From an uncultured Pelagibacteraceae bacterium (lineage in GTDB: Bacteria; Pseudomonadota; Alphaproteobacteria; Pelagibacterales; Pelagibacteraceae), in contig CACDYR010000002.1 of assembly GCA_902557155.1 (NCBI GenBank), positions 236,148 through 300,147 of the forward strand: 64,000 bases of DNA, given 5' to 3'. This document shows positions 28,298 through 37,393 of this stretch, one piece after another; position 1 is the stretch's first letter, and every line of letters starts with the position of its first letter. Made by a program: the position numbers and the translations under genes. The notes beneath the pieces are model-generated. The model was not told where the DNA came from, ran no database searches, and saw only the letters and a list, made by a program, of their open reading frames with translations.

Positions 28298-29395
28298 ATG
28301 GATAATATATTGTTAATTTTACTAGTTTTGTTATTAGGTGGCGTTTTAGCTATTCTTTATCTAAATTTAAAAACTAAGCCAAAAGATGAAAATGAAAACA
28401 AAGAAGCTGAGGAAATAGCTAATTTAAAATCAGAAATATCAAGTTTAAAAGATACCCTAAACACTACAATCAATAGCTCACTTGGCGCAATGTCGACTTC
28501 TTTTAACAATCTATCAACTGGGGTTACTAAAGATATGACTGAAACTTTAACTAAGGTAGAGGAAAAGGTTGGTAATTTTAATCAACAAGTTCAACTATTA
28601 AATCAAAGCCAAGAGGGGATAACTAAAATTTTAGCTGGAGTTAAGAAATATGGAACTCTTGCAGAATTTAGCTTAGATGCTCTAATTAAAGATTTGCTAC
28701 CAGCCTCTCAATTCATGACAAATGTTAAAATGAAAGAGGACACCAGTGAAAATGTTGAATTTGCAATAAAGCTTCAAGGAAATGTTTTAGTTCCTGTTGA
28801 TAGTCATTTTCCAGTAGAAAAATTCAAAGCAATTACCGATGGTCATGACGCGGAAGATAAAAGGGCTGTAGCAGATGCTAGAGCAAAATTAGCCTCAGCG
28901 TTTAAAGCAAAAGCTAAAAGTGTTAATGAAAAATATATTGTTCCACCAAAAACTACTGATTTTGCAATCGTATATGCTCCTACAGAAAGTTTATACAAAG
29001 AGTTAACTGAATACCAAGATCCAAGTACAAAAGAATTATTAACTCAAGAGTTAATGAAAAAATATAAAGTTGTAATATGTGGACCTAATACCCTTTCTGC
29101 CTACTTACAGTCCTTACATATGGGATTTCAATCATTGAAGGTACAAAAAGGTGCAACGGAAATTTATAATCATTTAAAAACAATCAGTACAAGATTTTCT
29201 AAACATTTTGACAACATTATAGTTCTTAGAAAAAAATTAGAAGATGCTATGGGAGTTGTTGATAAATTTGGAACGGATGCAAGATCAATTTCAAGAACCT
29301 TAGAAAATATTAAAGATCCCGAGCAGGTTGAGAAAGCTGTACAAACTGAAAATGTAGAAAAATTTGTTGAACGAAATAGGCAGCTTAAAAATTAA
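28298..29395 (+). CDS. rmuC: DNA recombination protein RmuC
   Basis: A 365-residue membrane-anchored protein of the RmuC family. It has an N-terminal transmembrane helix (about residues 3-23), a coiled coil (about 35-115), then the conserved nuclease-like domain with KYGTLAEFSLDALIKDLLP, VLVPVDSHFPVEKF, and VCGPNTLSAYLQSLHMGFQ. RmuC limits rearrangements between inverted repeats in E. coli. It is followed by two more exonuclease genes, forming a small DNA-processing cluster. Confidence 0.9.
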   Translation: MDNILLILLVLLLGGVLAILYLNLKTKPKDENENKEAEEIANLKSEISSLKDTLNTTINSSLGAMSTSFNNLSTGVTKDMTETLTKVEEKVGNFNQQVQLLNQSQEGITKILAGVKKYGTLAEFSLDALIKDLLPASQFMTNVKMKEDTSENVEFAIKLQGNVLVPVDSHFPVEKFKAITDGHDAEDKRAVADARAKLASAFKAKAKSVNEKYIVPPKTTDFAIVYAPTESLYKELTEYQDPSTKELLTQELMKKYKVVICGPNTLSAYLQSLHMGFQSLKVQKGATEIYNHLKTISTRFSKHFDNIIVLRKKLEDAMGVVDKFGTDARSISRTLENIKDPEQVEKAVQTENVEKFVERNRQLKN

Positions 29396-29432
29396 TTTCT
29401 TTTTTTCCTTAATAACGTCTATAAGAAATCTC

Positions 29433-30119
29433 ATGCAGTGGAATCAAAAATATGATTATCCAAAATCATCAAGAGCAACAGTTGATGGCATTAGAAGATA
29501 CTTATTAGGGGAAACAAAATTACCGAGTGTTACTTCAATTTTAGATGCAACTCGATCTGAAGAAGATAAAGCAGCATTAGCAAATTGGAGAGAAAGAACT
29601 GGGCAAAAAGAAGCTGAAGCAATTACAAGAGCAGCAAGTAGCAGAGGATCTCAAATGCACAACTATTTAGAGTCTTATTTACTTGGAAGAGAAAATTTAA
29701 GTTTTTTTGAAGATAATGAACAATACAAATTAATGGCCAAAGAAATTATAGAAAAAGGATTAAAAAATAGATTAGATGAAATTTGGGGAGTAGAATGCAC
29801 ACTTTATTACCCAGAGAAGTATGCAGGTACCGCTGATTGTGTTGGAGTGTATGAAGGAAAAGAAACAATAATTGATTTTAAACAAAGTAATAAACCCAAA
29901 AAAGCTGAGTATATAGATTCATGGCTTCTTCAAACAAGCGCATATTCATTAGCACATAACATTGTGTATAACTCCAATATCACTTCTTGTGTAATTTTGG
30001 TTTGCACAGTAGATAAATTATTCCAAGAGTTTAAAATTCAAGGGCATGATTTAATTGTTTATCAAAATTTGTTTTTGGGAAGATTAAAAAAATTTAACGA
30101 GCTATCGGATTTAATTTAG
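29433..30119 (+). CDS. PD-(D/E)XK exonuclease resembling mitochondrial MGME1
   Basis: I start this at the ATG at 29433 (228 residues). The RecB-type nuclease core is complete: His76 in MHNYLES, Glu121 in VECTLYY, Asp135 in AGTADCVG, the catalytic pair D148 and K150 in IIDFKQSNKPKK, and a QxxxY-like LLQTSAYSLA. The N-terminal LPSVTSIL, the spacing and the DFKxSxKPK motif match, from memory, the mitochondrial single-strand exonuclease MGME1 and related phage exonucleases. The gene lies between rmuC and sbcB, seven bases before sbcB. DNA repair or replication-end trimming is inferred from this. Confidence 0.75.
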   Translation: MQWNQKYDYPKSSRATVDGIRRYLLGETKLPSVTSILDATRSEEDKAALANWRERTGQKEAEAITRAASSRGSQMHNYLESYLLGRENLSFFEDNEQYKLMAKEIIEKGLKNRLDEIWGVECTLYYPEKYAGTADCVGVYEGKETIIDFKQSNKPKKAEYIDSWLLQTSAYSLAHNIVYNSNITSCVILVCTVDKLFQEFKIQGHDLIVYQNLFLGRLKKFNELSDLI

Positions 30120-30125
30120 GATTTT

Positions 30126-31562
30126 ATGGATAAAATAGTAATTTACGATACAGAAACAACAAATAGCACAATTTGGGGCTCAATAATTGAAGTAGGTGCG
30201 GTAGTTGTCGATAAAAACTTAAAAGAAATTGGTAAGCTAAATATTCGTGGCAGAATGCCTGAAGGTGAGGTTCCAAGCGCAAAGGCCTTATTGGTTAATT
30301 CAACAAGTATTGATTTACTTACCAAAGGAAATTATTCGCATTACGATTTTTTAGGAGCTGTCGAAAACTTTTTCTCAAAAGCTGGCCCAGCATTGTTTAT
30401 GGGTTGGAGTAATTTAAATTTTGACAGAAGAATGTTTCATTTTAATTTTTTTAAAGGGAACAGATATCCATACATTACACACTCATCACCCAATAAAGAA
30501 CATGATGGTTTACATGTTGCAAGAGTAGCTCAAACCTTGAATCCTGAAACATTAAAGACTGAATTAACAGTAGCAGGCAATGAAAGTCTTGCTCTAGAGG
30601 GTTTAGCTAGACAACAAGGTTTTGATACATCTCAACAACACACAGCTTATCATGATGCGTTCACAAGCTTAAAAATTCTTCGAATTATAAAAGATAAACA
30701 TAAAGACAATTGGGAAAATTTTTTAAGTACATCTACAAAAAATAGCGTTGAAACTATCTTAAAAAGTGAGGGGATTTATTCAATTTTCGAAAATGTTAAG
30801 GGAAAAAATATGATGTATCTTGTCTCTACATTACATCCAGATCATTGTTTTCATCCATCATATGCATCTTGGGGATATTTATTTGATTTAAGAAGAGATC
30901 CTGAACCTTTGTTAAATTTATCAATAAATGATCTTAAAGTTTATTTAAAAAAGTTTAGTCCTAAAGCATTTAGAGTAATCAAAACCAACAAAGCTCCTGT
31001 AGTTCTAGATAAAAAGTTTGCATTAAAAGATAAGGCATATGCTGACTTAGATTTAGAAACAATCCAGAAAAGAGCAAAAATGGTTAGAAATAGTGAAAAT
31101 TTTTGTAAAAATATTCAAATCATTAATAGAGAGGCCGCTGAAGAAAAAGCTCAAACTCAAACCCAGGAAGATCTATTACCTGAAGAAACTTTATATGAAA
31201 AATTCATTCCCAATAAAGACACCCAATTATTTAAAACTTGGCACAGTTCTTCTTGGGAAGATAAATTAAGAATGTTGGATAAGTTTCAAGATAAAAGATG
31301 TAGTTGGTTTGGGCAAAAAATTATTTATCAAGAAGCACCGCATATTTTGCCACCAGATTTATATAAAAATATAAAAAGTGAAATTGCTAGACGAATTTTA
31401 AGCAAAAATAGAGAAAAGTGGCAAACTATAGGAATGGCCTATCAAGAAATTGATACCTTAAGAGATCAAGCATCAAATCGAGATGATGAAGAGGAACTAA
31501 AAAAATTAGATGAAATAAATGAATTTATTATGTCTATAGAAAAAAAATATGAAATTGCCTAG
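30126..31562 (+). CDS. sbcB: Exodeoxyribonuclease I
   Basis: A 478-residue DEDDh-family 3'-5' single-strand DNA exonuclease. The N-terminal domain begins VIYDTETTNS with the first two acidic residues, includes MGWSNLNFDRRMF, and ends with the HTAYHDAFTSL His/Asp motif. The ExoI-specific SH3-like and C-terminal helical regions follow (HPDHCFHPSYASWGYLFDLRRDPEPLL, KRCSWFGQKIIYQEAP). It acts in mismatch repair and recombination. Its start is six bases after the MGME1-like gene stop. Confidence 0.9.
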   Translation: MDKIVIYDTETTNSTIWGSIIEVGAVVVDKNLKEIGKLNIRGRMPEGEVPSAKALLVNSTSIDLLTKGNYSHYDFLGAVENFFSKAGPALFMGWSNLNFDRRMFHFNFFKGNRYPYITHSSPNKEHDGLHVARVAQTLNPETLKTELTVAGNESLALEGLARQQGFDTSQQHTAYHDAFTSLKILRIIKDKHKDNWENFLSTSTKNSVETILKSEGIYSIFENVKGKNMMYLVSTLHPDHCFHPSYASWGYLFDLRRDPEPLLNLSINDLKVYLKKFSPKAFRVIKTNKAPVVLDKKFALKDKAYADLDLETIQKRAKMVRNSENFCKNIQIINREAAEEKAQTQTQEDLLPEETLYEKFIPNKDTQLFKTWHSSSWEDKLRMLDKFQDKRCSWFGQKIIYQEAPHILPPDLYKNIKSEIARRILSKNREKWQTIGMAYQEIDTLRDQASNRDDEEELKKLDEINEFIMSIEKKYEIA

Positions 31563-31596
31563 TTGACTTTAAGGCTCTAATTAATAGAAAGGAAAT

Positions 31597-31914
31597 ATGC
31601 TTACAAATTTTAAAGACGAAGATTTTGATACTAAAATTAAAAATGAAGATGTTTCAGTCATCCAGTTTTCAGCTGAGTGGTGTGGTCCATGTAAGGCACT
31701 AAAACCAGTAATGGATAAATTATCTGATGAATATAAAGATAAAGCTGGTTTTTATTATGCCGATGTTGAAGATGGTGGAATTAATACAGGTTCAGCTGCT
31801 GGCATTAGAGGCGTTCCAACAGTTATCATCTATAAAAAAGGTGTTGAAGTAGATAGAAAAGTTGGTGGAGTTCCTGAAAGCCATATGAAAGAATTTTTAG
31901 ATAAAAATATTTAA
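31597..31914 (+). CDS. Thioredoxin
   Basis: A 105-residue thioredoxin-fold protein with the active site WCGPCK at about residues 28-33 and the cis-proline loop RGVPTVIIYKKG. It is a cytosolic disulfide reductant by family, with no signal peptide. GAAAGGAAAT precedes the start. Its stop codon overlaps that of the convergent folC by four bases. Confidence 0.93.
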   Translation: MLTNFKDEDFDTKIKNEDVSVIQFSAEWCGPCKALKPVMDKLSDEYKDKAGFYYADVEDGGINTGSAAGIRGVPTVIIYKKGVEVDRKVGGVPESHMKEFLDKNI

Positions 31915-33176
31915 TTTAAACTTAATACTTCAGCAGCCCCATACAAAGATCCTGTAACTAATAAAAGATCACCTTCTTTTAAATCAATTGATTTAATCGC
32001 TTGCTTGATATCTGGTTGATATTGAACATTGGTCATACTTTTAAATTTTTCTTTCAAATCTTTTCCACTAATAGAGTTAGGCTGAGTTTTTAAATCTATA
32101 GTTGTTATGGAAGAAACATCTTTAAAGTAACTGATATATTTTTCATGTTCTTTGTTTGCCATCATTCCAATTATAACATGTTTGTTACAATCCAAGCTTT
32201 GAAGATATTCATTTAATGCTTTAGCACCACCTTCGTTGTGGCTTCCATCTACTATAAATCTATTGTTTTTAACTAATTCTTTTAATTTACCAGATTTAAT
32301 TTCCTGAAGTCTAGCTAAGCTAGATATATTTTTAATACCTTTTTTTATGTGTTCATCCTTAATTTTAAGATCTAAAGTTCTTAGAGTTGCGATTGCAGTA
32401 GATATATTTTCTAATTGATATTGACCAAGCACATTAGGCATAGGAAGTTTTAATCCACCAAATTTATCTTCATAGTAGAAGAAATTATTTTCATTAACTG
32501 AATAACTAAAATCATCATTAAAAAATACTTTATTAGATTTATTTTGAGAGATAGTTTTTTTAATACAATCCATCGTCTCTTTAGTATTTTGTTTGGCTAC
32601 AATAATGTTTGAATTTAAAAGTGAAGATGTTTTTTCAAATACAATTTGTTTGATTGTTTGTTTATCTTTTGGAAGCCAATCTAGATGATCTTTGCTTATC
32701 GATGTGACAATGCTTGCCAGATTATTTTTTAGAATATTGACAGCATCAAAACGATGAAACAAGCCACTTTCTATTAAGTTAATGTTATCTGGATATTGTG
32801 ATGCTTTATAAAAAAAGCAAGCTGATAACATCTCAAATACTGTGATTGGTTGATTATTATTTATTTTTTCAACTTCTTCTAATAAATCAGCTAACTCATT
32901 ATCATTTAATTCCTGGTTGCTGAAAATAAACCTTTCATTAATTTTTTGAATATGCGGACTTGTGTAAACATTGCATTCAAAATTTGCTTCTTTTAGAATT
33001 GAATAAGCAGCTTGAATCGTAGAATTTTTACCATTAGTTCCTACAATTGATATTGCTTTAATTTTGTTTTGTGGATTTCCTAGTTTTTCGCAAAGATTTT
33101 TAATTCTATCAAGTGATAGGTCTATTTCTTTAGGATGCAACTTTTGAAAGTTGCTGAGAATCTTCTGAAGTTTCAT
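31911..33176 (-). CDS. folC: Bifunctional folylpolyglutamate/dihydrofolate synthase
   Basis: A Mur-ligase-type enzyme that adds glutamate to dihydropteroate or folates. From the ATG at 33176 it has 421 residues; an ATG four codons upstream is possible. The family opening LHPKEIDLSLDRI, P-loop GTNGKNST, TSPHIQKINERF, SKDHLDWL and DGSHNEGGAKAL are visible. The start lies well inside the end of accD, so the two genes overlap by 47 bases in different frames. It is the last gene of the long minus-strand run. Confidence 0.93.
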   Translation of the reverse strand: MKLQKILSNFQKLHPKEIDLSLDRIKNLCEKLGNPQNKIKAISIVGTNGKNSTIQAAYSILKEANFECNVYTSPHIQKINERFIFSNQELNDNELADLLEEVEKINNNQPITVFEMLSACFFYKASQYPDNINLIESGLFHRFDAVNILKNNLASIVTSISKDHLDWLPKDKQTIKQIVFEKTSSLLNSNIIVAKQNTKETMDCIKKTISQNKSNKVFFNDDFSYSVNENNFFYYEDKFGGLKLPMPNVLGQYQLENISTAIATLRTLDLKIKDEHIKKGIKNISSLARLQEIKSGKLKELVKNNRFIVDGSHNEGGAKALNEYLQSLDCNKHVIIGMMANKEHEKYISYFKDVSSITTIDLKTQPNSISGKDLKEKFKSMTNVQYQPDIKQAIKSIDLKEGDLLLVTGSLYGAAEVLSLN

Positions 33177-34059
33177 TTTGTTCTGCACTTATATCAGAAT
33201 TCTTCTTTAACAATATTGATAATAAAGTTCCAATTTTAGATGCAAGATCTTTACGCTCAACAATTAAATCGACAAAACCAGTTTTTTCAACATATTCACT
33301 TTTTTGAAAACCTTCAGGAAGTTCTTCTTTAACAGTTCCTTGAATTACTCTTGCGCCTGCAAATGCAATTAGAGCTCCTGGTTCCGCAATATGAATATCA
33401 CCTAACATAGCGTAGGATGCAGTAATACCACCTGCTGTTGGATCAGTGATACAAACTAAATATGGAAGACCATTTTTCTTTAATTCATTGATTGCAAGAG
33501 TTGTTCTTGTCATTTGAGATAATGAAATTAAACTTTCCATCATTCTCATTCCTCCTCCTGCACTAATACATAAAAAAGGTGTTTGATTTTCTATGGCATG
33601 TTGTATTCCATATAAAAAAGCTTCACCCTCTGCAGCTGCCATTGAGGCACCTAAAAAATCAAAATCAGAAGCTACAGCTGTAATTTTAATATTATTTACA
33701 GTTCCAGAGGCAACCATCATTCCACATTCTAATCCTGTTTTTTTTCGTGCACTTTTTAATCTTTCTTTGTAAGGTTTGGAGTCCGTCCAATTTAGTGGAT
33801 CATCTTTTGGTATTGGAGTTTTGAAAATTTCATAATTATTTTTTCCAAACAAAATATCAAATCTTTGATGTGGTTTTATTCTATGATGACGCTTACAATC
33901 TGGACATACCCATAAGTTTTCTTCTAAATCTTTTTTTAAAATTGGACCCTTACAACAAGATGTCCAATCACTTTTTGCAATATCTTCTTTTGTAGCTCTT
34001 TCACGTATAGCAGTTTTAATTTTTTCACCTGCTTTAATAATTTTGGTTATCCAGTTCAT
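33130..34059 (-). CDS. accD: Acetyl-CoA carboxylase carboxyltransferase subunit beta
   Basis: With AccA (gene at 55424) it transfers CO2 from carboxybiotin to acetyl-CoA, the first step of fatty acid synthesis. The 309 residues show the N-terminal zinc-knuckle region and the crotonase-like core (ASDFDFLGASMAAAEGEA, CISAGGGMRMMESL, ITDPTAGGITASYAMLGD, EPGALIAFAGARVI). The zinc region is unusual: the first knuckle is adjacent Cys-Cys (WTSCCKGP), two residues shorter than the usual CxxC, while the second is a normal CPDC. A short variable tail overlaps folC. Confidence 0.95.
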   Translation of the reverse strand: MNWITKIIKAGEKIKTAIRERATKEDIAKSDWTSCCKGPILKKDLEENLWVCPDCKRHHRIKPHQRFDILFGKNNYEIFKTPIPKDDPLNWTDSKPYKERLKSARKKTGLECGMMVASGTVNNIKITAVASDFDFLGASMAAAEGEAFLYGIQHAIENQTPFLCISAGGGMRMMESLISLSQMTRTTLAINELKKNGLPYLVCITDPTAGGITASYAMLGDIHIAEPGALIAFAGARVIQGTVKEELPEGFQKSEYVEKTGFVDLIVERKDLASKIGTLLSILLKKNSDISAEQNETSEDSQQLSKVAS

Positions 34060-34856
34060 TGAATTTTATATTTTAATCTTTTTACAATATTAGTTACATT
34101 TGTGACCACATTTTGTCTCTTTTCTATTGATTTAGAGATTTCTCTACAAATTGCGCTACCAACCACCAAGCCATCAGCTTTTTTAAGGGATTGAATAGTT
34201 TTTTCTGTGATTCCAAAACCGATAACAACATTTTTTAATTTATTTTGTTTTTTTATTTTGTTGTATTTTTCTAATATTTTTTTTGGGGATACTTTAAGCT
34301 TTCCACCTGTTGTGGATAACATACTTATATAATAAATCATTTCGTGGGAATCTTTTATAATTTTTTTCAATCTTATCTTAGAAGTTGTTGGGGAAACCAA
34401 TTGAATAAAATTAATTCCTTTTTTTTTACATTTTGATGCAAAATTTTTATTTTCAGGATAAGGTAAATCAACAACTATTAAACCATCAACTTTTGAGTTT
34501 TTGCATTTATCTAAAAATTTATTTTCATTATATTGATAGATCATATTGTAATAGCCCATCAGTATTATTGGTTTATTTTTTTTTATTTTTTTAAAATTTT
34601 TTGCAATTGAAAATACATCATTAATTTTAATACCATTTTTAATTGCTCTGTAAGCACTTGTTTGTATTTGTCCACCATCAGCTATTGGAGTGTTATGTGG
34701 AAAACCTAATTCACAAATATCTGCGTAATTAGAAATTGATTTTAATATCTCTAAGGATTTTTTTTTAGTATTATCTCCAGCAACTGTATAAGTAAGTAGC
34801 GCGGGTCTACTCTCTTTTTTTGCAGCCGAGAAAGCTTTGCTAATTAACGAATACAT
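34056..34856 (-). CDS. trpA: Tryptophan synthase alpha subunit
   Basis: This TIM-barrel subunit cleaves indole-3-glycerol phosphate and channels indole to TrpB. The 266 residues show the catalytic Glu in ELGFPHNTPIADG, the second acidic residue in DGLIVVDLPYPE, and the phosphate loop IGFGITEKTIQ plus VVGSAI. It shares one base with trpB upstream and overlaps accD by four bases. Confidence 0.95.
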   Translation of the reverse strand: MYSLISKAFSAAKKESRPALLTYTVAGDNTKKKSLEILKSISNYADICELGFPHNTPIADGGQIQTSAYRAIKNGIKINDVFSIAKNFKKIKKNKPIILMGYYNMIYQYNENKFLDKCKNSKVDGLIVVDLPYPENKNFASKCKKKGINFIQLVSPTTSKIRLKKIIKDSHEMIYYISMLSTTGGKLKVSPKKILEKYNKIKKQNKLKNVVIGFGITEKTIQSLKKADGLVVGSAICREISKSIEKRQNVVTNVTNIVKRLKYKIQ

Positions 34857-36085
34857 TAATTTTTACCCAACCTTTCTCTTAAAATATCTCTATCTTTTTT
34901 AGCATCACCACAAGAGTTAACGATTATGATTGTGTCTTTACTTAATTTTGGTGCAATTTTTATTGCCTCAGCAAATGCATGACTAGGTTCTAAACTTGGA
35001 TTAAGTTTTTCAAATTTAGTTACCATCACATGTGCCTTTAAAGCTTCTTCATCAGTTGCATAAGTATATCTTGCTCGTTTTGTATCTTTTAAAAAACAAT
35101 GTATTGGACTGACACCTGGATAATCCAATCCAGCACTAATTGATTCAGTGTCATTAATTTGACCTTCATTGTTCTGACAAACATAAGAAGCTGCACCATG
35201 TAAAATTCCAATTTTAGCATTTCTACTTAAAGGGGCGGCATGGAGTTTTGATTTTTTTGGACCTCCAGCCTCTACACCAACTAGCTCTATTTGAGATTTA
35301 TTAAAATCTATAAATTCACTCCAAAAACCATATGCTGAACTTCCACCACCCACGCAGTTAATTAATTTAACTTTTTTTGGAATTTTTTTGAATTCTTGTT
35401 TAATTTGTATTTTTAATTCTCTTGAAATTTGTGCTGTACTCCATCCACAAATTTTCACAAATATGTTTGGACCAACTGTACTTCCAACACACATATGTGT
35501 AGTGTCACAATTTGATACCCAATATCTCATACACTCACTGACTGCATCGACCAAGGTTTGACTGCCTGAATATACAGGAATTATTTCAGCACCATTTTTT
35601 CTCATAGCATCACAGTTTGGTTTTTGTCTCTTAATGTCTTTTGCACCCATAAAAATTTTACATTTCAGACCAAATTTCTTAGCAGCCATACTTAACATTT
35701 TACCAGCATAACCTGCGCCTGTATCTCCAACGATATATTTCTTACCCATTGCCTTACAAATTAAAGCGTGAACAGTTGCATTATATATTTTGTGGGCTCC
35801 TCCATTAGCCTCAGATACAACTTTGGCCCATATTTGAGCACCACCTAAGTGATTAGACAAATTTTCTAATTTTACAAACGATGTGGGTGATCCTATATAA
35901 TTCTCAAAGTAATAATCTCTCTTTTTTAAAAATTTCTTATTATTTCTTAATTTTGAAAATTCCCGTGTCAGATCCTCTACAGGTTTTTTTAAAGTTTCAG
36001 GAATAAAACTTCCTCCAAATTTACCACCCCAAAAACCGTAACGATCATGTTGGTCGATTAGAGGAATTTTTTTTTTAAGTTTCAT
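34856..36085 (-). CDS. trpB: Tryptophan synthase beta subunit
   Basis: This PLP enzyme condenses indole and serine. The 409 residues contain GRFGGSFIPETL-like GGKFGGSFIPETL, the PLP lysine in NGGAHKIYN, TGAGYAG, CVGGGSSAYG in the position of the usual GGGSNA phosphate loop, and HCFLKD. It overlaps trpF by 11 bases and trpA by one base. Confidence 0.95.
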   Translation of the reverse strand: MKLKKKIPLIDQHDRYGFWGGKFGGSFIPETLKKPVEDLTREFSKLRNNKKFLKKRDYYFENYIGSPTSFVKLENLSNHLGGAQIWAKVVSEANGGAHKIYNATVHALICKAMGKKYIVGDTGAGYAGKMLSMAAKKFGLKCKIFMGAKDIKRQKPNCDAMRKNGAEIIPVYSGSQTLVDAVSECMRYWVSNCDTTHMCVGSTVGPNIFVKICGWSTAQISRELKIQIKQEFKKIPKKVKLINCVGGGSSAYGFWSEFIDFNKSQIELVGVEAGGPKKSKLHAAPLSRNAKIGILHGAASYVCQNNEGQINDTESISAGLDYPGVSPIHCFLKDTKRARYTYATDEEALKAHVMVTKFEKLNPSLEPSHAFAEAIKIAPKLSKDTIIIVNSCGDAKKDRDILRERLGKN

Positions 36086-36704
36086 TTTTTAATTTATTTA
36101 AATTGTTTAAAAAAATATCTATTTTGGATGTATCTTTTAATCCAGAAGTTTCCAAGCCTCCAGATAAATCTAAGTAATTAGCAATTTTTTTATAATTTTT
36201 TAGATTATCATCGAATTTTATATTACCAGCTAGCATTAATTCCTTGTTTAATTTGATATTTTTAATCAAGTTATGATCAAAGCTGTGACTTTTTTCATAA
36301 CCTTTGCTATCAAATAAATATATATCTGTTACGTCAACAAATGACTTATATTTAAGAACATCAGATTCATCTTTTATTGTTAAAGCTGTAATAATTTTTT
36401 TTTTATATTTTAGTTTTATAATTTTAATTTCATCTGGAGTACAGTCATACAATTGATAATAATCAAAAGGTAAACTTTTTATTTCCTCTAAAATTTTATT
36501 ATTAGGCTTTACTAAAACAGCGACAAATTCGCTTTTGTTTTTTTTTACATTTAACAATTTGTTTAGAGAGTTTATTTCAACATATCTTGAGCTTTTTGGG
36601 TAATTACAAATGAACCCAATAAATTTTGGGGCGTGGATATGATTAATTATGTAATTTAAAGTATCAGAGTCTTTTACACCACAAATCTTGCAACCTTTTA
36701 TCAT
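36075..36704 (-). CDS. trpF: Phosphoribosylanthranilate isomerase
   Basis: A 209-residue TIM-barrel isomerase of tryptophan synthesis. The catalytic Cys is in KICGVKD near residue 8, IGFICNYPKSSRYV matches the family's second block, and the general-acid Asp and phosphate site appear as LDLSGGLETSGLKD. It is rather divergent, with many Lys and Ile. Overlaps with pyrF (four bases) and trpB indicate tight coupling. Confidence 0.9.
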   Translation of the reverse strand: MIKGCKICGVKDSDTLNYIINHIHAPKFIGFICNYPKSSRYVEINSLNKLLNVKKNKSEFVAVLVKPNNKILEEIKSLPFDYYQLYDCTPDEIKIIKLKYKKKIITALTIKDESDVLKYKSFVDVTDIYLFDSKGYEKSHSFDHNLIKNIKLNKELMLAGNIKFDDNLKNYKKIANYLDLSGGLETSGLKDTSKIDIFLNNLNKLKNET

Positions 36705-37393
36705 TTGGTTAAATGATCAATAAGTTTTTTGGTGTTATTTTTTATATTACCTTTTGTAAGAGATCTTCCTATAACAATTCCTGAAACTTTATTTTTAAAT
36801 GCATCCTTAGGACTCATAACTCTCATTTGATCATTTGTGCTATCTCCAGGCAATCTTATTCCGGGTGTTATAATTATTAAATTTTTGTATTTTCTACGAA
36901 CCATCATAGCTTCTTCAGCAGAACAAACAATGCCATCACATCCTGATTTTTTAATTAATTCTGTTTGTTTTAAAACTATCTCTTTTATACTTTTTGTATG
37001 ACCTATTTCTTTAATAGATTTGTTGTTAAGACTTGTTAGGACCGTAACTCCAAGAACTTTTAAATTTTTATTTATTTTCTTAGTTTTTTTTTTAATTGAT
37101 TTAAGCATTTCTAGACCACCATTTGCATGCACTGTTATATATTTACATTTTTTTAAATCTTTTAAGCTGTCAATGGCAGACAATGCTGTTTGAGGGATAT
37201 CGTTTATTTTTAAATCTAACCAAAAATCTTTTTTGAATTTTGCTATAAATTTTCTTCCATTTTTTGAATAAAAGAATTGAAGGCCAAATTTAGGAATTAT
37301 TTTTAATTTATTTGAATTAGTTTGATTAATTATTCTCTTTATTTCATTTAAATTTGAAGTATCACAGGCAACAAAAATTTGTTTATTCTTCAT
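36701..37393 (-). CDS. pyrF: Orotidine 5'-phosphate decarboxylase
   Basis: This enzyme makes UMP from OMP. The 230 residues show the N-terminal FVACDTSN, the catalytic Asp-x-Lys-x-x-Asp array in LDLKINDIPQT, DGIVCSAEEA, and TPGIRLPGDSTNDQ. It overlaps ihfB by 11 bases and trpF by four bases. The pyrF-trpF adjacency joins two phosphate-binding TIM barrels, but different pathways. Confidence 0.93.
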   Translation of the reverse strand: MKNKQIFVACDTSNLNEIKRIINQTNSNKLKIIPKFGLQFFYSKNGRKFIAKFKKDFWLDLKINDIPQTALSAIDSLKDLKKCKYITVHANGGLEMLKSIKKKTKKINKNLKVLGVTVLTSLNNKSIKEIGHTKSIKEIVLKQTELIKKSGCDGIVCSAEEAMMVRRKYKNLIIITPGIRLPGDSTNDQMRVMSPKDAFKNKVSGIVIGRSLTKGNIKNNTKKLIDHLTK

